Shown here piece by piece: positions 54,091 to 63,859 of a stretch of 64,000 nucleotides of DNA (positions are counted from its first letter, which is position 1; each line of letters begins with the position of its first letter). This DNA is from Bacteroidetes bacterium ADurb.Bin145 (GTDB lineage Bacteria > Bacteroidota > Bacteroidia > Bacteroidales > VadinHA17): contig MWDJ01000004.1 of assembly GCA_002070505.1 (NCBI GenBank), forward strand, positions 1-64,000. The letters are read 5' to 3'. The notes below the pieces were generated by a model, which ran no database searches, was not told the origin of the DNA, and saw nothing but the letters and a program-made list of their open reading frames with translations. The position numbers and the translations under genes were made by a program.

Positions 54091-56760
54091 ATGAAAATAC
54101 AATTTCTTGTCATATCATTCATTCTCTGCCAATTCATCGCATTTACAAATGTTTATACCGGTAATACTGACAACCTTCCCGGTGAAATGATATTTAGCAT
54201 ACAATTATCACCTGTTACTGCAGCAAGTGATGTTCCGAGAGATTACGGTGATGCCCCCCGAAGTTACGGTTCTGCCGATCATACAATAAATACAAAAGTC
54301 TGTCTCGGATCGCTTGTTGATGCTGAGCCAGCTGATCAGCCATCAGAAGAAGCAGATGCAGATGATCTGTACGGCATTGACGATGAAGATGGTGTCACCT
54401 TCCCGGAAATGATTCAGGGGAAGAAAGCTGTCATCCAGGTAAAAGTAACCGGACTTGCTTATCTTAACATCTGGATTGATTGGAACGGCGACGGCGACTT
54501 CCTGGATAACGATGAGTATGTTCACAAAAACTCATTAAGATCTACAGGGGTACATAATATTACAGTAACCGTGCCTGAGAATGCAATAATCTCAAAACCA
54601 GCATTCGCACGCTTCCGATTAGGCCCCAGTGCTACCGTTAAACCTGCTTATGGCAGCTCTGGATCAGCAGGGAATGGAGAGGTGGAAGACTACATGATAA
54701 AGATACAATGCGTTCCTCCTTCTCCTCCAAAAATTGAGTCAGTAACACAACCGACCTGTGAAGAGCACACAGGCTCTGTACTACTGTCGGGACTGCCGGA
54801 ACCGGGAACATGGACCCTGACACGCCTACCCGATGGAGTAATAACACCCGGGAAAGGCAAAACAGTGTTAATTACAGGCCTTCAGACCGGTATCTACAGA
54901 TATATTGTAACAAATGATAAAGGATGTTCCTCTTCTCCTTCAGATGAGATAACAATCGATAAAAGCCCTCAGGTACCCATAGCTCCTCTTATCGGGATAA
55001 TTACACAGCCTGACTGCGAACCATCAACCGGGAGTGTTGTGTTGAACGGATTGCCCGAATCCGGAGAATGGATATTGACGCGCTATCCTGATATGGTTGT
55101 AACAACCGGAACAGGAACAGGCACCACTATCACCGGACTTGATCCCGGAACATATAAATTCACTGTATCAAATACAACAGGCTGTACGTCACCCACTTCG
55201 GATGATATTGTAATTCTCCAGGGAGCCACGACACCTCCTGCCCCTGTAATAGAAACAATAACCCAGCCGACATGCATTAAATCGACAGGGCAGGTTGTAT
55301 TGACAGGCCTGCCATCTTCCGGATTATGGACCTTATTCCGTTATCCGGATGGATCAGTTGTAACAGGAACAGGTATCAGTACGACTGTATCAGTTATAAC
55401 GTCAGGTACTTATAAATTTAATGTGACCAGTAACGAGGGATGTACAAGTGCCTTCTCATCTGAGGTTGTCATCGAGCAGCAGCCTCCCACACCATCAGTT
55501 CCTCTGGTTAGTGGAATAATACAACCATCATGCACCATTGCGACAGGAAATGTTATGCTCAGCGGACTGCCGGCAACGGGAAGCTGGACTCTTACCCGAT
55601 ATCCTGGAACTGTAAAAACAAGCGGAACAGGTATTACTACCACAATTACAGGCCTTAGCCCTGGTAGTTATAATTATACCGTAACTAATTCCAGTGGCTG
55701 TACTTCCCTTGCCTCCGAAAATATTATAATTACAGTCCAACCGGTAACACCCTCAGCTCCTGTTGCGGGAACAATAACACAGCCCACCTGTATTGTTCCG
55801 ACTGGAACGCTAATACTCACGAATCTGCCTCCCCAGGGGACCTGGATATTATTCCGCTACCCTGACGGAATCAGTCTTACAGGATCAGGTACAAGTATCA
55901 CACTCAGCGAGCTATTACCCGGAACTTATAATTTCACCGTGACTAATTCAGTCGGGTGTACGTCAGTAAGGTCTTCTGATGTTGTCATTGATCCGCAACC
56001 CTCAACAACCCCTGTAATAAAGATCACAAATCCTGAACCGGTATGCTCACCTGAAACAGTAAACCTTACTAATCCATCCGTAACAATGGGATCAACAGAA
56101 GGTCTGATCTTCACATACTGGAAAGATCCCCAGGCAACGATCCCATATAACACTCCGTCACAGGCAACCGCAGGAACATGGTATATTAAGGGAACTACAT
56201 CACTCGGGTGCTATGGTATAAAACCTGTTCATGTCGAGGTTTTCCCTGTTCCCGAAGCGCAAGCCGGGCCGGACCAGGTTCTTAAATATAAGTTCGATTC
56301 ACAATTAGACGCAAATTATCCGGATCAATACTCATCAGGCAAGTGGTCAATAATATCCGGTTCCGGAACTTTCTCAGATGAGAATGAGGCGAAAACCTTT
56401 ATAGAGAAACTGGCTTTAGGCGAGAATGTCTTTATGTGGAGGGTCGATAACAGAGTTTGCCCGCCCGCAGAAGATTATATTGTCATCACAGTTAACGATT
56501 TGGTCATACCAACGCTTATCATCCCTGATATGGACGGGAAGAACGATTATTTTATACTGGAAGGTATTGAATCGCTGGGACAGACGCAAATTGTCATTTT
56601 TGACCGGAGAGGAATGCTTGTTTATAGAAATGACGACTACGATAACAGCTGGTATGGTCTGGATGACAAAGGTCACCCTCTGCCAGGTGATACATATTTC
56701 TATGTTATACGATCGGAATCAGGCTTTTCAACCAGCGGATTTATTGTTGTTAAAAGATAA
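54091..56760 (+). CDS. T9SS type B-sorted surface protein with GEVED domain and five repeats
   Basis: About 889 residues from the ATG at 54091. The signal peptide ends near FTNVYT. A GEVED domain (DYGDAPRSYGSADHTI ... NGEVEDYMIKIQ) spans about 50-205. Five repeats of about 86 residues each start near 209, 293, 381, 467 and 553, marked by ITQPTC, TGxVxLxGLP, WTLxRYPDG, PGTYKFTVTNxxGCTS. Two Ig-like segments follow. The last 85 residues (VIPTLIIPDMDGKNDYFIL ... GDTYFYVIRSESGF) are a type B gliding/T9SS sorting domain. A cell-surface or secreted adhesin-like role is likely. Confidence 0.88.
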   Translation: MKIQFLVISFILCQFIAFTNVYTGNTDNLPGEMIFSIQLSPVTAASDVPRDYGDAPRSYGSADHTINTKVCLGSLVDAEPADQPSEEADADDLYGIDDEDGVTFPEMIQGKKAVIQVKVTGLAYLNIWIDWNGDGDFLDNDEYVHKNSLRSTGVHNITVTVPENAIISKPAFARFRLGPSATVKPAYGSSGSAGNGEVEDYMIKIQCVPPSPPKIESVTQPTCEEHTGSVLLSGLPEPGTWTLTRLPDGVITPGKGKTVLITGLQTGIYRYIVTNDKGCSSSPSDEITIDKSPQVPIAPLIGIITQPDCEPSTGSVVLNGLPESGEWILTRYPDMVVTTGTGTGTTITGLDPGTYKFTVSNTTGCTSPTSDDIVILQGATTPPAPVIETITQPTCIKSTGQVVLTGLPSSGLWTLFRYPDGSVVTGTGISTTVSVITSGTYKFNVTSNEGCTSAFSSEVVIEQQPPTPSVPLVSGIIQPSCTIATGNVMLSGLPATGSWTLTRYPGTVKTSGTGITTTITGLSPGSYNYTVTNSSGCTSLASENIIITVQPVTPSAPVAGTITQPTCIVPTGTLILTNLPPQGTWILFRYPDGISLTGSGTSITLSELLPGTYNFTVTNSVGCTSVRSSDVVIDPQPSTTPVIKITNPEPVCSPETVNLTNPSVTMGSTEGLIFTYWKDPQATIPYNTPSQATAGTWYIKGTTSLGCYGIKPVHVEVFPVPEAQAGPDQVLKYKFDSQLDANYPDQYSSGKWSIISGSGTFSDENEAKTFIEKLALGENVFMWRVDNRVCPPAEDYIVITVNDLVIPTLIIPDMDGKNDYFILEGIESLGQTQIVIFDRRGMLVYRNDDYDNSWYGLDDKGHPLPGDTYFYVIRSESGFSTSGFIVVKR

Positions 56761-56821
56761 GGAAAGAATCCAATAAGTATTGATGATCCCGGATTGCTTT
56801 TCAGGTATGATTACCGGATTA

Positions 56822-58591
56822 TCAGGTATTCTTTTTATTATACCAGAAAAAATACTGCTTTTGCCGCTTTTTTTCTTCAGGTCTCCTAGCTACATATACT
56901 TTCCTGCCAGTATATGGATCAAAGCCTGTGTAGTACATAAGGGTTGAAAGGGTCATTGGTGTTGGAGTGAAATCCTGGACCTGTTCCGGCCGTATACCAA
57001 GTGACTTCACTTCAGCGGCAAGTTCCTTCATGTCCTTTTCAGTGCAACCCGGATGCGAGGAAATGAAATAGGGTACGATTTCATAATTCAATCCCTCTTT
57101 AGCTGTGATCCTGTCAAACTGTTTTTTTAACTCACGGAAAAGCTCAAATGGAACTTTTCTCATAAGGTTAATGACATGTCTGCTTGTATGTTCCGGTGCA
57201 ACTTTGAGCCTGCCTGATATATGGTCTTTTATTAGTTCTTCAAAATACTCAGATTCTCCCCTGCCGGCATTTCTGTTCCACCCATTCAATAAGAGATCGT
57301 ATCTGATACCGCTTCCGATAAACGCTTTCTTTATACCTGGCAATCTGCTCACTTTCTTATACAGATCCGTCAGTTCCCTGTGGCTTGTATCTAGGTTATG
57401 ACAAACTGATGGCCAGATGCATGACGGTCTTGAACACCTGGCACAAATCTTTGTATCCTTTCCCTTCATACCGTACATATTTGCTGACGGGCCGCCAAGA
57501 TCAGTAAGATAACCTTTAAAATCAGGCATTTGGGTGATCTTTTCAATCTCACTGAGGATCGATTTTTCCGATCTCCTCAAGATCAGTTTTCCCTGGTGGG
57601 CAGCTATAGCACAAAAGCTGCAGCCTCCGAAACATCCCCTGTGAATATTTACAGAGAACTTTATCATTTCGTAAGCAGGAATCGGACCCTTTTTTCTGTA
57701 CCTCGGATGAGGCATATATGTATAGGGCAGATCAAATGAACGGTCAACACCGGCCTCTGACATGAGAGCAAACGGAGGATTTACTAAAGTCATAAACTCT
57801 CCTGTCTGTTCGATCAGCCTGGCTGCATCAGCTTTATTTGATTCTTTTTCAAATACCAGGAAATTTGAAGCAAAGAGCTTCTTGTCTGAAAGACACTGTT
57901 CATGGGAATTCAGAACAATATCCTTCCATTTATTCTGAACCGGTAAAGGATCATTTTTAGAAATCATCACTGATGTCTGAGGTATGGTTCTAAGTGATCT
58001 GAAAGGAACTCCCTTTTTCAGTAACCTGATTATTTCCCTTACAGGCTGCTCTCCCATTCCGTAAACAAGCATATCGGCCCCACTGCCTTCAAGTATTGAA
58101 GGCTCCAGCCTGTCTTTCCAGTAATCATAATGAGTCAGCCGGCGCATGGAAGCTTCTATACCCCCTATCACTACGGGCACATCAGGGAAAAGCCTTTTCA
58201 GGATCTTGGTGTATACTATTGTGGGATAATCAGGTCTGAAACCAGCTTTTCCGCCTGGTGTATATGCATCATCTGAACGCAAACGACGGGCTGCCGTGTA
58301 ATGATTCACCATTGAATCCATGTTTCCGGCAGTAACACCAAAAAAATAGTTCGGCCGTCCGAGTTTCCTGAAATCCCGCAGATCGTCTTTCCAGTTAGGC
58401 TGTGGGACAATTGCAACCCGGAATCCTTCATCCTCAATCACACGGCCTATTACAGCAGGCCCGAATGACGGGTGATCGACGTATGCATCACCGCTGAATA
58501 TTATAACATCCGGATGATCCCATTCCAGATCATCTATTTCCTGTTTTGTAGTAGGCAGCCACTTAGCTTTTGACTCCGGATCGTTTTTCAC
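56822..58591 (-). CDS. ygiQ: YgiQ-family radical SAM protein
   Basis: 589 residues. The radical SAM cluster motif is HRGCFGGCSFCAIAAHQGK (CxxxCxxC). The N-terminal B12-binding-like domain (FGVTAGNMDSMVNHYTA, PDVPVVIGGIEASMRRLTHYDYW) and the C-terminal DFTPTPMTLSTLMYYTGFDPYT are the hallmarks of YgiQ/UPF0313. A second Cys cluster (CARCSRPSCIWPSVC) may bind another iron-sulfur cluster. The function of the family is unknown. It is divergent from the patatin gene with 54 bases between starts. Confidence 0.92.
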   Translation of the reverse strand: MKNDPESKAKWLPTTKQEIDDLEWDHPDVIIFSGDAYVDHPSFGPAVIGRVIEDEGFRVAIVPQPNWKDDLRDFRKLGRPNYFFGVTAGNMDSMVNHYTAARRLRSDDAYTPGGKAGFRPDYPTIVYTKILKRLFPDVPVVIGGIEASMRRLTHYDYWKDRLEPSILEGSGADMLVYGMGEQPVREIIRLLKKGVPFRSLRTIPQTSVMISKNDPLPVQNKWKDIVLNSHEQCLSDKKLFASNFLVFEKESNKADAARLIEQTGEFMTLVNPPFALMSEAGVDRSFDLPYTYMPHPRYRKKGPIPAYEMIKFSVNIHRGCFGGCSFCAIAAHQGKLILRRSEKSILSEIEKITQMPDFKGYLTDLGGPSANMYGMKGKDTKICARCSRPSCIWPSVCHNLDTSHRELTDLYKKVSRLPGIKKAFIGSGIRYDLLLNGWNRNAGRGESEYFEELIKDHISGRLKVAPEHTSRHVINLMRKVPFELFRELKKQFDRITAKEGLNYEIVPYFISSHPGCTEKDMKELAAEVKSLGIRPEQVQDFTPTPMTLSTLMYYTGFDPYTGRKVYVARRPEEKKRQKQYFFWYNKKNT

Positions 58592-58645
58592 ATCGTAAAA
58601 ATAAGGAAATTTAGTATCTTGCTGTTAAAACTGCCTGTTGTGAAT

Positions 58646-60895
58646 ATGTGTTATAAAAACATCCTGCTTATCTGCCTTTTATTTGCGGTTTCATTTGGAA
58701 GTTCAGCTCAGGTCCCTGAAAGAAGGCCCAGCCTCGGACTTGTATTAAGCGGAGGTAGTGCACTGGGAATAGCGCACATAGGAGTTCTGAAAGTAATGGA
58801 GGAAGCCGGATTAAGACCGGATTATATAACAGGGACGAGCATGGGGAGTATTATCGGAGGATTTTATGCTCTTGGATACAGTGCCGACAGTCTGCTCAAA
58901 ATATGCAAGGCAGTGAACTGGGACCTGATTTTGTCAAATAAAGTACCCCAGAACAGAATCATCTACCCTGAAAAGAAACATTTCAACAACAGCATAATAT
59001 CACTCCCGGTATCATTTGAGAAATTGAAACTTCCTTCCGGAATGATATCAGGGCAGCAGATAGAGAATTACCTTAGCTTTTACGGATGGCCTGCTGCCGA
59101 TATCAGCGATTTCTCGAAACTGCCGATACCCTTTGCATGCGTGGCTACTGACCTCCTGACTGTCAAACAGGTAGTTCTGAGGAAAGGTTATCTTCCCGAT
59201 GCTATGAGAGCCAGCTCTGCCATACCTTCACTTTTCTCGCCGCTCAGAATAGACACAGCAATATTATCCGATGGAGGGTTTTTAAGGAATTTCCCGGCTC
59301 TTGAAGTTAAAGAGATGGGAGCAGATATTATAATTGGCTCGTACACTGCATTTCATCCAGCCACTGAAGAAGAGCTTGGGGACCTGACAGGTATAGTGAA
59401 ACAGATCGTCATGTCGAGAAGCATTGAAGATTTCGAAGAGAACAAGGGCCTTGTCGACTACCTTATTTCACCGAAATTAAAAGGGATTTCTTCGCTGGAT
59501 TTCAATGCAGCAGATTCACTTTTTAACAGAGGATATAAGGCTGCGCTGCCTTTTAAGGATAAATTAATAAAACTTGCTGATTCGCTTGATAAATACGGGA
59601 TCCAGAAGCCTCTTGAAGGAATCCTCAATAAACAGTATTACTCATTCGACAGGATAGACATAACAGGCAACAATATCATACCCGACAGTGAGATTATTGG
59701 GATTCTTAATATCAGGACAGGTGAGAAAGTGGATAAATTTAAACTATCTGAAGGGATGGACCTGCTGTACGGGAAAGCATGGTTCGAAAAAGTCAAATAT
59801 AGAATTGAACCTCGAAATGACTCTCTTATCCTTATTATAGATTGCATGGAGAGACCCAAATTTATACTTTACGGATCTGTCCATTACGATAATGCTCTCG
59901 GGTCAGGTGTCTTGCTGTCTCTGTCAGCAAAGAACTTTCCGACGAAGGCCTCAGTAATAGACCTTGACTATTATCTGGCCCAGTATTACAGGATCAGAAA
60001 TTCTTTCCGTCAGTATATAAACAGAAACGAAAAAATGGGATTCTCAATAGATTTCTATGCTGATAATACGTTAATGCCCAGGTTGGATATCGGATCAGAA
60101 ACAGGCGATATATTAAGCCGTAATTTTTCAACCGGACTGAGTATCAACAGGACACTTGGGCTTAACCAGATGATGAACCTCTCATTCAGCTTCGATAACC
60201 AATATCTGATTCCAAAATATGTTTCGGAGTCATTTATTAAAAACTATTCCTATGATAATGTTACACTTACATATAATTACAGTGTTAACAGCCTCGATAA
60301 ACAACATTTCCCCGATAAGGGAGTAATTCTGGATATTTCTGCCGGAGCTTCTGACCTGATTAAAGGACACATAAAGACCGGCTCAACAAGAAAATCATAT
60401 AGTAAAGACGATGCCGGACCTTTCTCCTTCGACAGGTACTATACACTAAGGGCGAATTACAGGCAGTATCTTACAAAAGTAAATAACTTTACGTTCTCAT
60501 TCAGAGGTGATGCACTATATATCACCGATTGTGATTCAGTCCTGGCACAAAATAACTTTTTTCTTCTTGGGGGACAGGTATCACTTAACAAAAGGTCTGT
60601 TCCGGTAACGGGTTTCCATCCCAATCAGATACCGGTAAAAGCATTTGCCGGCCTTGGTACAGAGATGGACTGGGAGTTTTTCAAGGATGTTCATCTCAGT
60701 CTGAAGGGCAATATATTTGCAATACAGGAAGCCGGAAGGGAAAAGGGATATTCGCTTATTTACGGTTATGGTGCTGAAATAGGATATATGTCGATAATTG
60801 GACCTATAAAGGCCGGTGTAATGCATGGGATTTATGAACAGGAGAAGTATTTCAGCAAAATAAAAGCCTACCTGAGTGTTGGCTATCTCTTCTGA
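58646..60895 (+). CDS. Patatin-like phospholipase with POTRA and outer-membrane barrel
   Basis: About 749 residues from the ATG at 58646, giving a clean signal peptide (to FGSSAQ); a TTG at 58619 is less likely. The patatin domain has LSGGSALGIAHIGVL (oxyanion loop), nucleophile S65 in GTSMGS and D209 in SDGGFLRNFPA. A POTRA-like segment (FDRIDITGNNIIPDSEIIGIL) and a 16-strand-type barrel (YGSVHYDNALGSGVLLSLS to AYLSVGYLF) follow. This is the layout of type Vd/PlpD-like and surface-antigen proteins; in Bacteroidota the patatin part may stay periplasmic. It should hydrolyse phospholipids. Confidence 0.9.
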   Translation: MCYKNILLICLLFAVSFGSSAQVPERRPSLGLVLSGGSALGIAHIGVLKVMEEAGLRPDYITGTSMGSIIGGFYALGYSADSLLKICKAVNWDLILSNKVPQNRIIYPEKKHFNNSIISLPVSFEKLKLPSGMISGQQIENYLSFYGWPAADISDFSKLPIPFACVATDLLTVKQVVLRKGYLPDAMRASSAIPSLFSPLRIDTAILSDGGFLRNFPALEVKEMGADIIIGSYTAFHPATEEELGDLTGIVKQIVMSRSIEDFEENKGLVDYLISPKLKGISSLDFNAADSLFNRGYKAALPFKDKLIKLADSLDKYGIQKPLEGILNKQYYSFDRIDITGNNIIPDSEIIGILNIRTGEKVDKFKLSEGMDLLYGKAWFEKVKYRIEPRNDSLILIIDCMERPKFILYGSVHYDNALGSGVLLSLSAKNFPTKASVIDLDYYLAQYYRIRNSFRQYINRNEKMGFSIDFYADNTLMPRLDIGSETGDILSRNFSTGLSINRTLGLNQMMNLSFSFDNQYLIPKYVSESFIKNYSYDNVTLTYNYSVNSLDKQHFPDKGVILDISAGASDLIKGHIKTGSTRKSYSKDDAGPFSFDRYYTLRANYRQYLTKVNNFTFSFRGDALYITDCDSVLAQNNFFLLGGQVSLNKRSVPVTGFHPNQIPVKAFAGLGTEMDWEFFKDVHLSLKGNIFAIQEAGREKGYSLIYGYGAEIGYMSIIGPIKAGVMHGIYEQEKYFSKIKAYLSVGYLF

Positions 60896-61055
60896 GGAAT
60901 TATCCAATAAACACACAAAATCGTGGTTTGAGGGTTTAAATACTCCCGGATCAAGCAAAATGTCAGATTAACGCTGACGGCCTGATTATTGCTTATATGC
61001 TTTTAACAGGTTTTAAGCAACATTCTGCAAATTTCTTTGTCATTAGAAAGGACAG

Positions 61056-63287
61056 ATGGATATTAAAAAGGTCATATTGCAGCACAAACAGCTTTGCTCC
61101 CTTGTTTCCGAGAAAAAGGTCAAGCAAAGCCTTGATATATTGTCTGATATGATTACCAGGGCATCATCGGGAGAATTCCGTGATCAATATGATAATCTGG
61201 TGATGACATACCGGAATATGCTCGCATACACGATTGAAGGGATAAATGACCCTGAACGCGGTAAAATCTACACCAAACTTATCCAATCGATACTTGAGCT
61301 ATCAGACAGAGTAAGACAGGACATATTGTCACATTATTCCGGATGGACTACCTATTGGGTAAAACAACAGACTGAAAAAGAACAAAAGCTTACAGGGAAA
61401 TCAATAATTGAAAGTGTCGATGACCTGATGTTCAAATCGGACCTGGATGAATGGCTGAAATTCAGTAATGAAATAAATCCTGATCCGGAATCTGAGATCT
61501 CGAAAAAGCATAAACTACTGATCAGAAATATCTTTAACCATCTCTGGCTTACCGATTATTATGGAGAAGCGGAGGAAAGTCTTATAAATATATTTCTTAA
61601 TTCCGTTAAATTCAGGTGGTATGAAGCCAGTATTTTTACAACTGCGATTACTCTAAGTTCACTCCGGACATGGCAATCGGTAAAGCTCTTGAACCTGATA
61701 AGAATATATAAATCAGGGCAGGAACAGGTTATGGAGAGAGCCCTTTCCGGACTGATACTGAATCTGCATTATTATAACGGAAGGGTACTTCTGTATCCGG
61801 AAATAAGCTCGGCAGTAAAAGATCTGGCACAATCAGCTATATTCCGTGAGCATTGCAGGATAATCGTTCTTCAAACGATAAGGTCGCGTGAAACTGAGAA
61901 TCTCAGCAGGAAACTGCATGACGAAATATTGCCTCAGGTGGCGAAACTGAAACCCAGGCTTGAAGATAAGCTTGATCTGGATAATATCCTTCCCAAAGAT
62001 AAATCTGAGGAGAGAAATCCGGATTGGTCAGAAATGTTCAGCGGTTCAGAGGAGATTTTCAGGACGATGGAAGAACTGACAAAATTGCAGATGGAGGGAG
62101 CTGATGTTTATATGTCGGCTTTCGCCAATCTCAAGCACTTCGATTTCTTCAGGGACTTCCCGAACTGGTTCATGCCATTTCATCCGGATCATGAAGTAGT
62201 AAATGAAATATTCAGAGATGAGATACTCGGTCAGGGTACAAATGAGCTTGCGGAAGCGATGTACAGAACTCCTTTCATCTGCAATTCTGATAAATACTCA
62301 CTGATCCTCAATCTCAAGTATCTTCCTGATGCTCAGAAGACGATGATGCTGAAGGTATTCCGGATGGAACTGGAAGGTCTGCAGCAACTTGGGGATGATG
62401 AATCAATGACTGATCCCAACAGACGATTCCGGATAAATGTGACTCAATATCTCCAGGATATTTACAGATTCTATAAGCTATCTCCTTACAGGAAAGAATT
62501 TGAGGATATCTTCTCCGGCAGGCTGGATATCTATAATTCCGAATTTTTCAGGCTGACCTGCAATGCTGCCGAGGTTGAAGCAGGACTGGCAGATTATTTT
62601 TTCAGTAAGAATTTTTACGATGATGCGCTTTCACTCTATCTCAGGCAGGCTGATGAGAAACCTGACGATGCACAACTGAATGAGAAGATCGGGTATTGCT
62701 ATCAGCAGAACACAGATTATGAGGAGGCGCTTAAGTATTACAAAAGAGCCGAGCTTATAGACAGGAAGCCCTGGACCATAAAGAAAATAGCTCTTTGCCT
62801 GCGAAGGATGGGTAAAAATGAGGAAGCACTCGAACAATATCTTCAGGCAGGTAAAATGGAGCCGGATAATCTACATACGACTATTATGACTGCCCATTGT
62901 TACCTTGACCTTAAAGATTACAATGAAGCACTTAAATATTATTTCAAAATTGAATATAACGATCCGGGGAATCTCAATATTCTCAGGCCTATTGCATATT
63001 GTTACCTTGCACTGGGCCGTTTTGGAGACTCACAGAAGTACTACGACAGGTTATCGTCTGGCAAGCTGACGGCAAACGATCTTATCAATATGGGGCATCT
63101 TGCCCTATGCCAGGGAAATAAGAAAGAAGCCGTGGATCTTTACAGGAGGTCAATAATTTCGGGTGAGGTAACAAAAGAAAAATTCATGACTATCTTTTCG
63201 GATGATAAATCCTTACTTATATCTTCAGGTGTAAATCCTGACGATCTGCCTATTTTACTTGATTACCTGTTATTTACTTTTGGATAG
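61056..63287 (+). CDS. TPR-repeat protein, unknown function
   Basis: 743 residues, no signal peptide or membrane helix. The first 500 residues are helical without a recognised domain (FPNWFMPFHPDHEVVNEIF is a distinctive stretch). The C-terminal third holds about five TPR units (ALSLYLRQADEKPDDAQLNEKIGYCYQ in pieces, ALKYYKRAELIDRKPW, ALEQYLQAGKMEPDN, ALKYYFKIEYNDPGN). It is probably a cytosolic scaffold. AAGGA lies a few bases before the ATG. Overlaps the next gene tail-to-tail by 14 bases. Confidence 0.75.
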   Translation: MDIKKVILQHKQLCSLVSEKKVKQSLDILSDMITRASSGEFRDQYDNLVMTYRNMLAYTIEGINDPERGKIYTKLIQSILELSDRVRQDILSHYSGWTTYWVKQQTEKEQKLTGKSIIESVDDLMFKSDLDEWLKFSNEINPDPESEISKKHKLLIRNIFNHLWLTDYYGEAEESLINIFLNSVKFRWYEASIFTTAITLSSLRTWQSVKLLNLIRIYKSGQEQVMERALSGLILNLHYYNGRVLLYPEISSAVKDLAQSAIFREHCRIIVLQTIRSRETENLSRKLHDEILPQVAKLKPRLEDKLDLDNILPKDKSEERNPDWSEMFSGSEEIFRTMEELTKLQMEGADVYMSAFANLKHFDFFRDFPNWFMPFHPDHEVVNEIFRDEILGQGTNELAEAMYRTPFICNSDKYSLILNLKYLPDAQKTMMLKVFRMELEGLQQLGDDESMTDPNRRFRINVTQYLQDIYRFYKLSPYRKEFEDIFSGRLDIYNSEFFRLTCNAAEVEAGLADYFFSKNFYDDALSLYLRQADEKPDDAQLNEKIGYCYQQNTDYEEALKYYKRAELIDRKPWTIKKIALCLRRMGKNEEALEQYLQAGKMEPDNLHTTIMTAHCYLDLKDYNEALKYYFKIEYNDPGNLNILRPIAYCYLALGRFGDSQKYYDRLSSGKLTANDLINMGHLALCQGNKKEAVDLYRRSIISGEVTKEKFMTIFSDDKSLLISSGVNPDDLPILLDYLLFTFG

Positions 63288-63846
63288 AGTCAGCAGTTAA
63301 GCTATCGTTGGCAGGGAAATATCCTCTGCGCGATGGCATTGGTCTTCCATCCTGGTATTGTCTGCTGTCTCCGTCAGGTCTGTCACCGGTGTATGGTCTT
63401 CTTCCCGGAGGTGGTCCCATATTCGGGTCTCTCATCCGATCGAATCTGCCTCTGGTAAGGGAATCATTGCCAAAATTCTTTCTGGCTTCCCGGAACATCT
63501 CTTCACGGCGTTTATCTATTTCCTTTAGTTTATCCTGTTGTTCTTTTGTGAGTAATGATTCCAGGTCTTTTTGCATATCCTTTACATTCTGTTCAAATCC
63601 TTTTCTGTAGTTGGTAAGCAGATTATTATTAAGTTCATCGTACTTATTAAGGATCTTTTCAAGCTGGATCTTTTGTTTCTCGTCAGCCTGGATGGTCCGG
63701 TAGAATCCTTCACGGAATTCTTCTCTGGGAAAATATAAACGCACCGGTCTCATCCTGTGAAGTCTTATCTGGGCCGATGTAAGCATTCCAATTATAAAGC
63801 CTATCACAAGGGTTATAATGACCAGGATAACCGGTTTTGCTTTCAT
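63274..63846 (-). CDS. Membrane-anchored Spy/CpxP-like protein
   Basis: 190 residues. One N-terminal transmembrane helix (VILVIITLVIGFIIGMLTS) is followed by a periplasmic helical region rich in Lys/Glu (IQLEKILNKYDELNNNLLTN, DLESLLTKEQQDKLKEIDK), which resembles the LTxEQ-containing Spy/CpxP or heavy-metal-sensor fold. A disordered Arg/Pro/Gly/Asp-rich tail (about 130-190) follows. A chaperone- or stress-sensor-type role at the inner membrane is plausible. It follows a partly visible membrane gene by 13 bases on the same strand. Confidence 0.65.
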   Translation of the reverse strand: MKAKPVILVIITLVIGFIIGMLTSAQIRLHRMRPVRLYFPREEFREGFYRTIQADEKQKIQLEKILNKYDELNNNLLTNYRKGFEQNVKDMQKDLESLLTKEQQDKLKEIDKRREEMFREARKNFGNDSLTRGRFDRMRDPNMGPPPGRRPYTGDRPDGDSRQYQDGRPMPSRRGYFPANDSLTADSIQK

Positions 63847-63859
63847 TTACTTTTATTTA

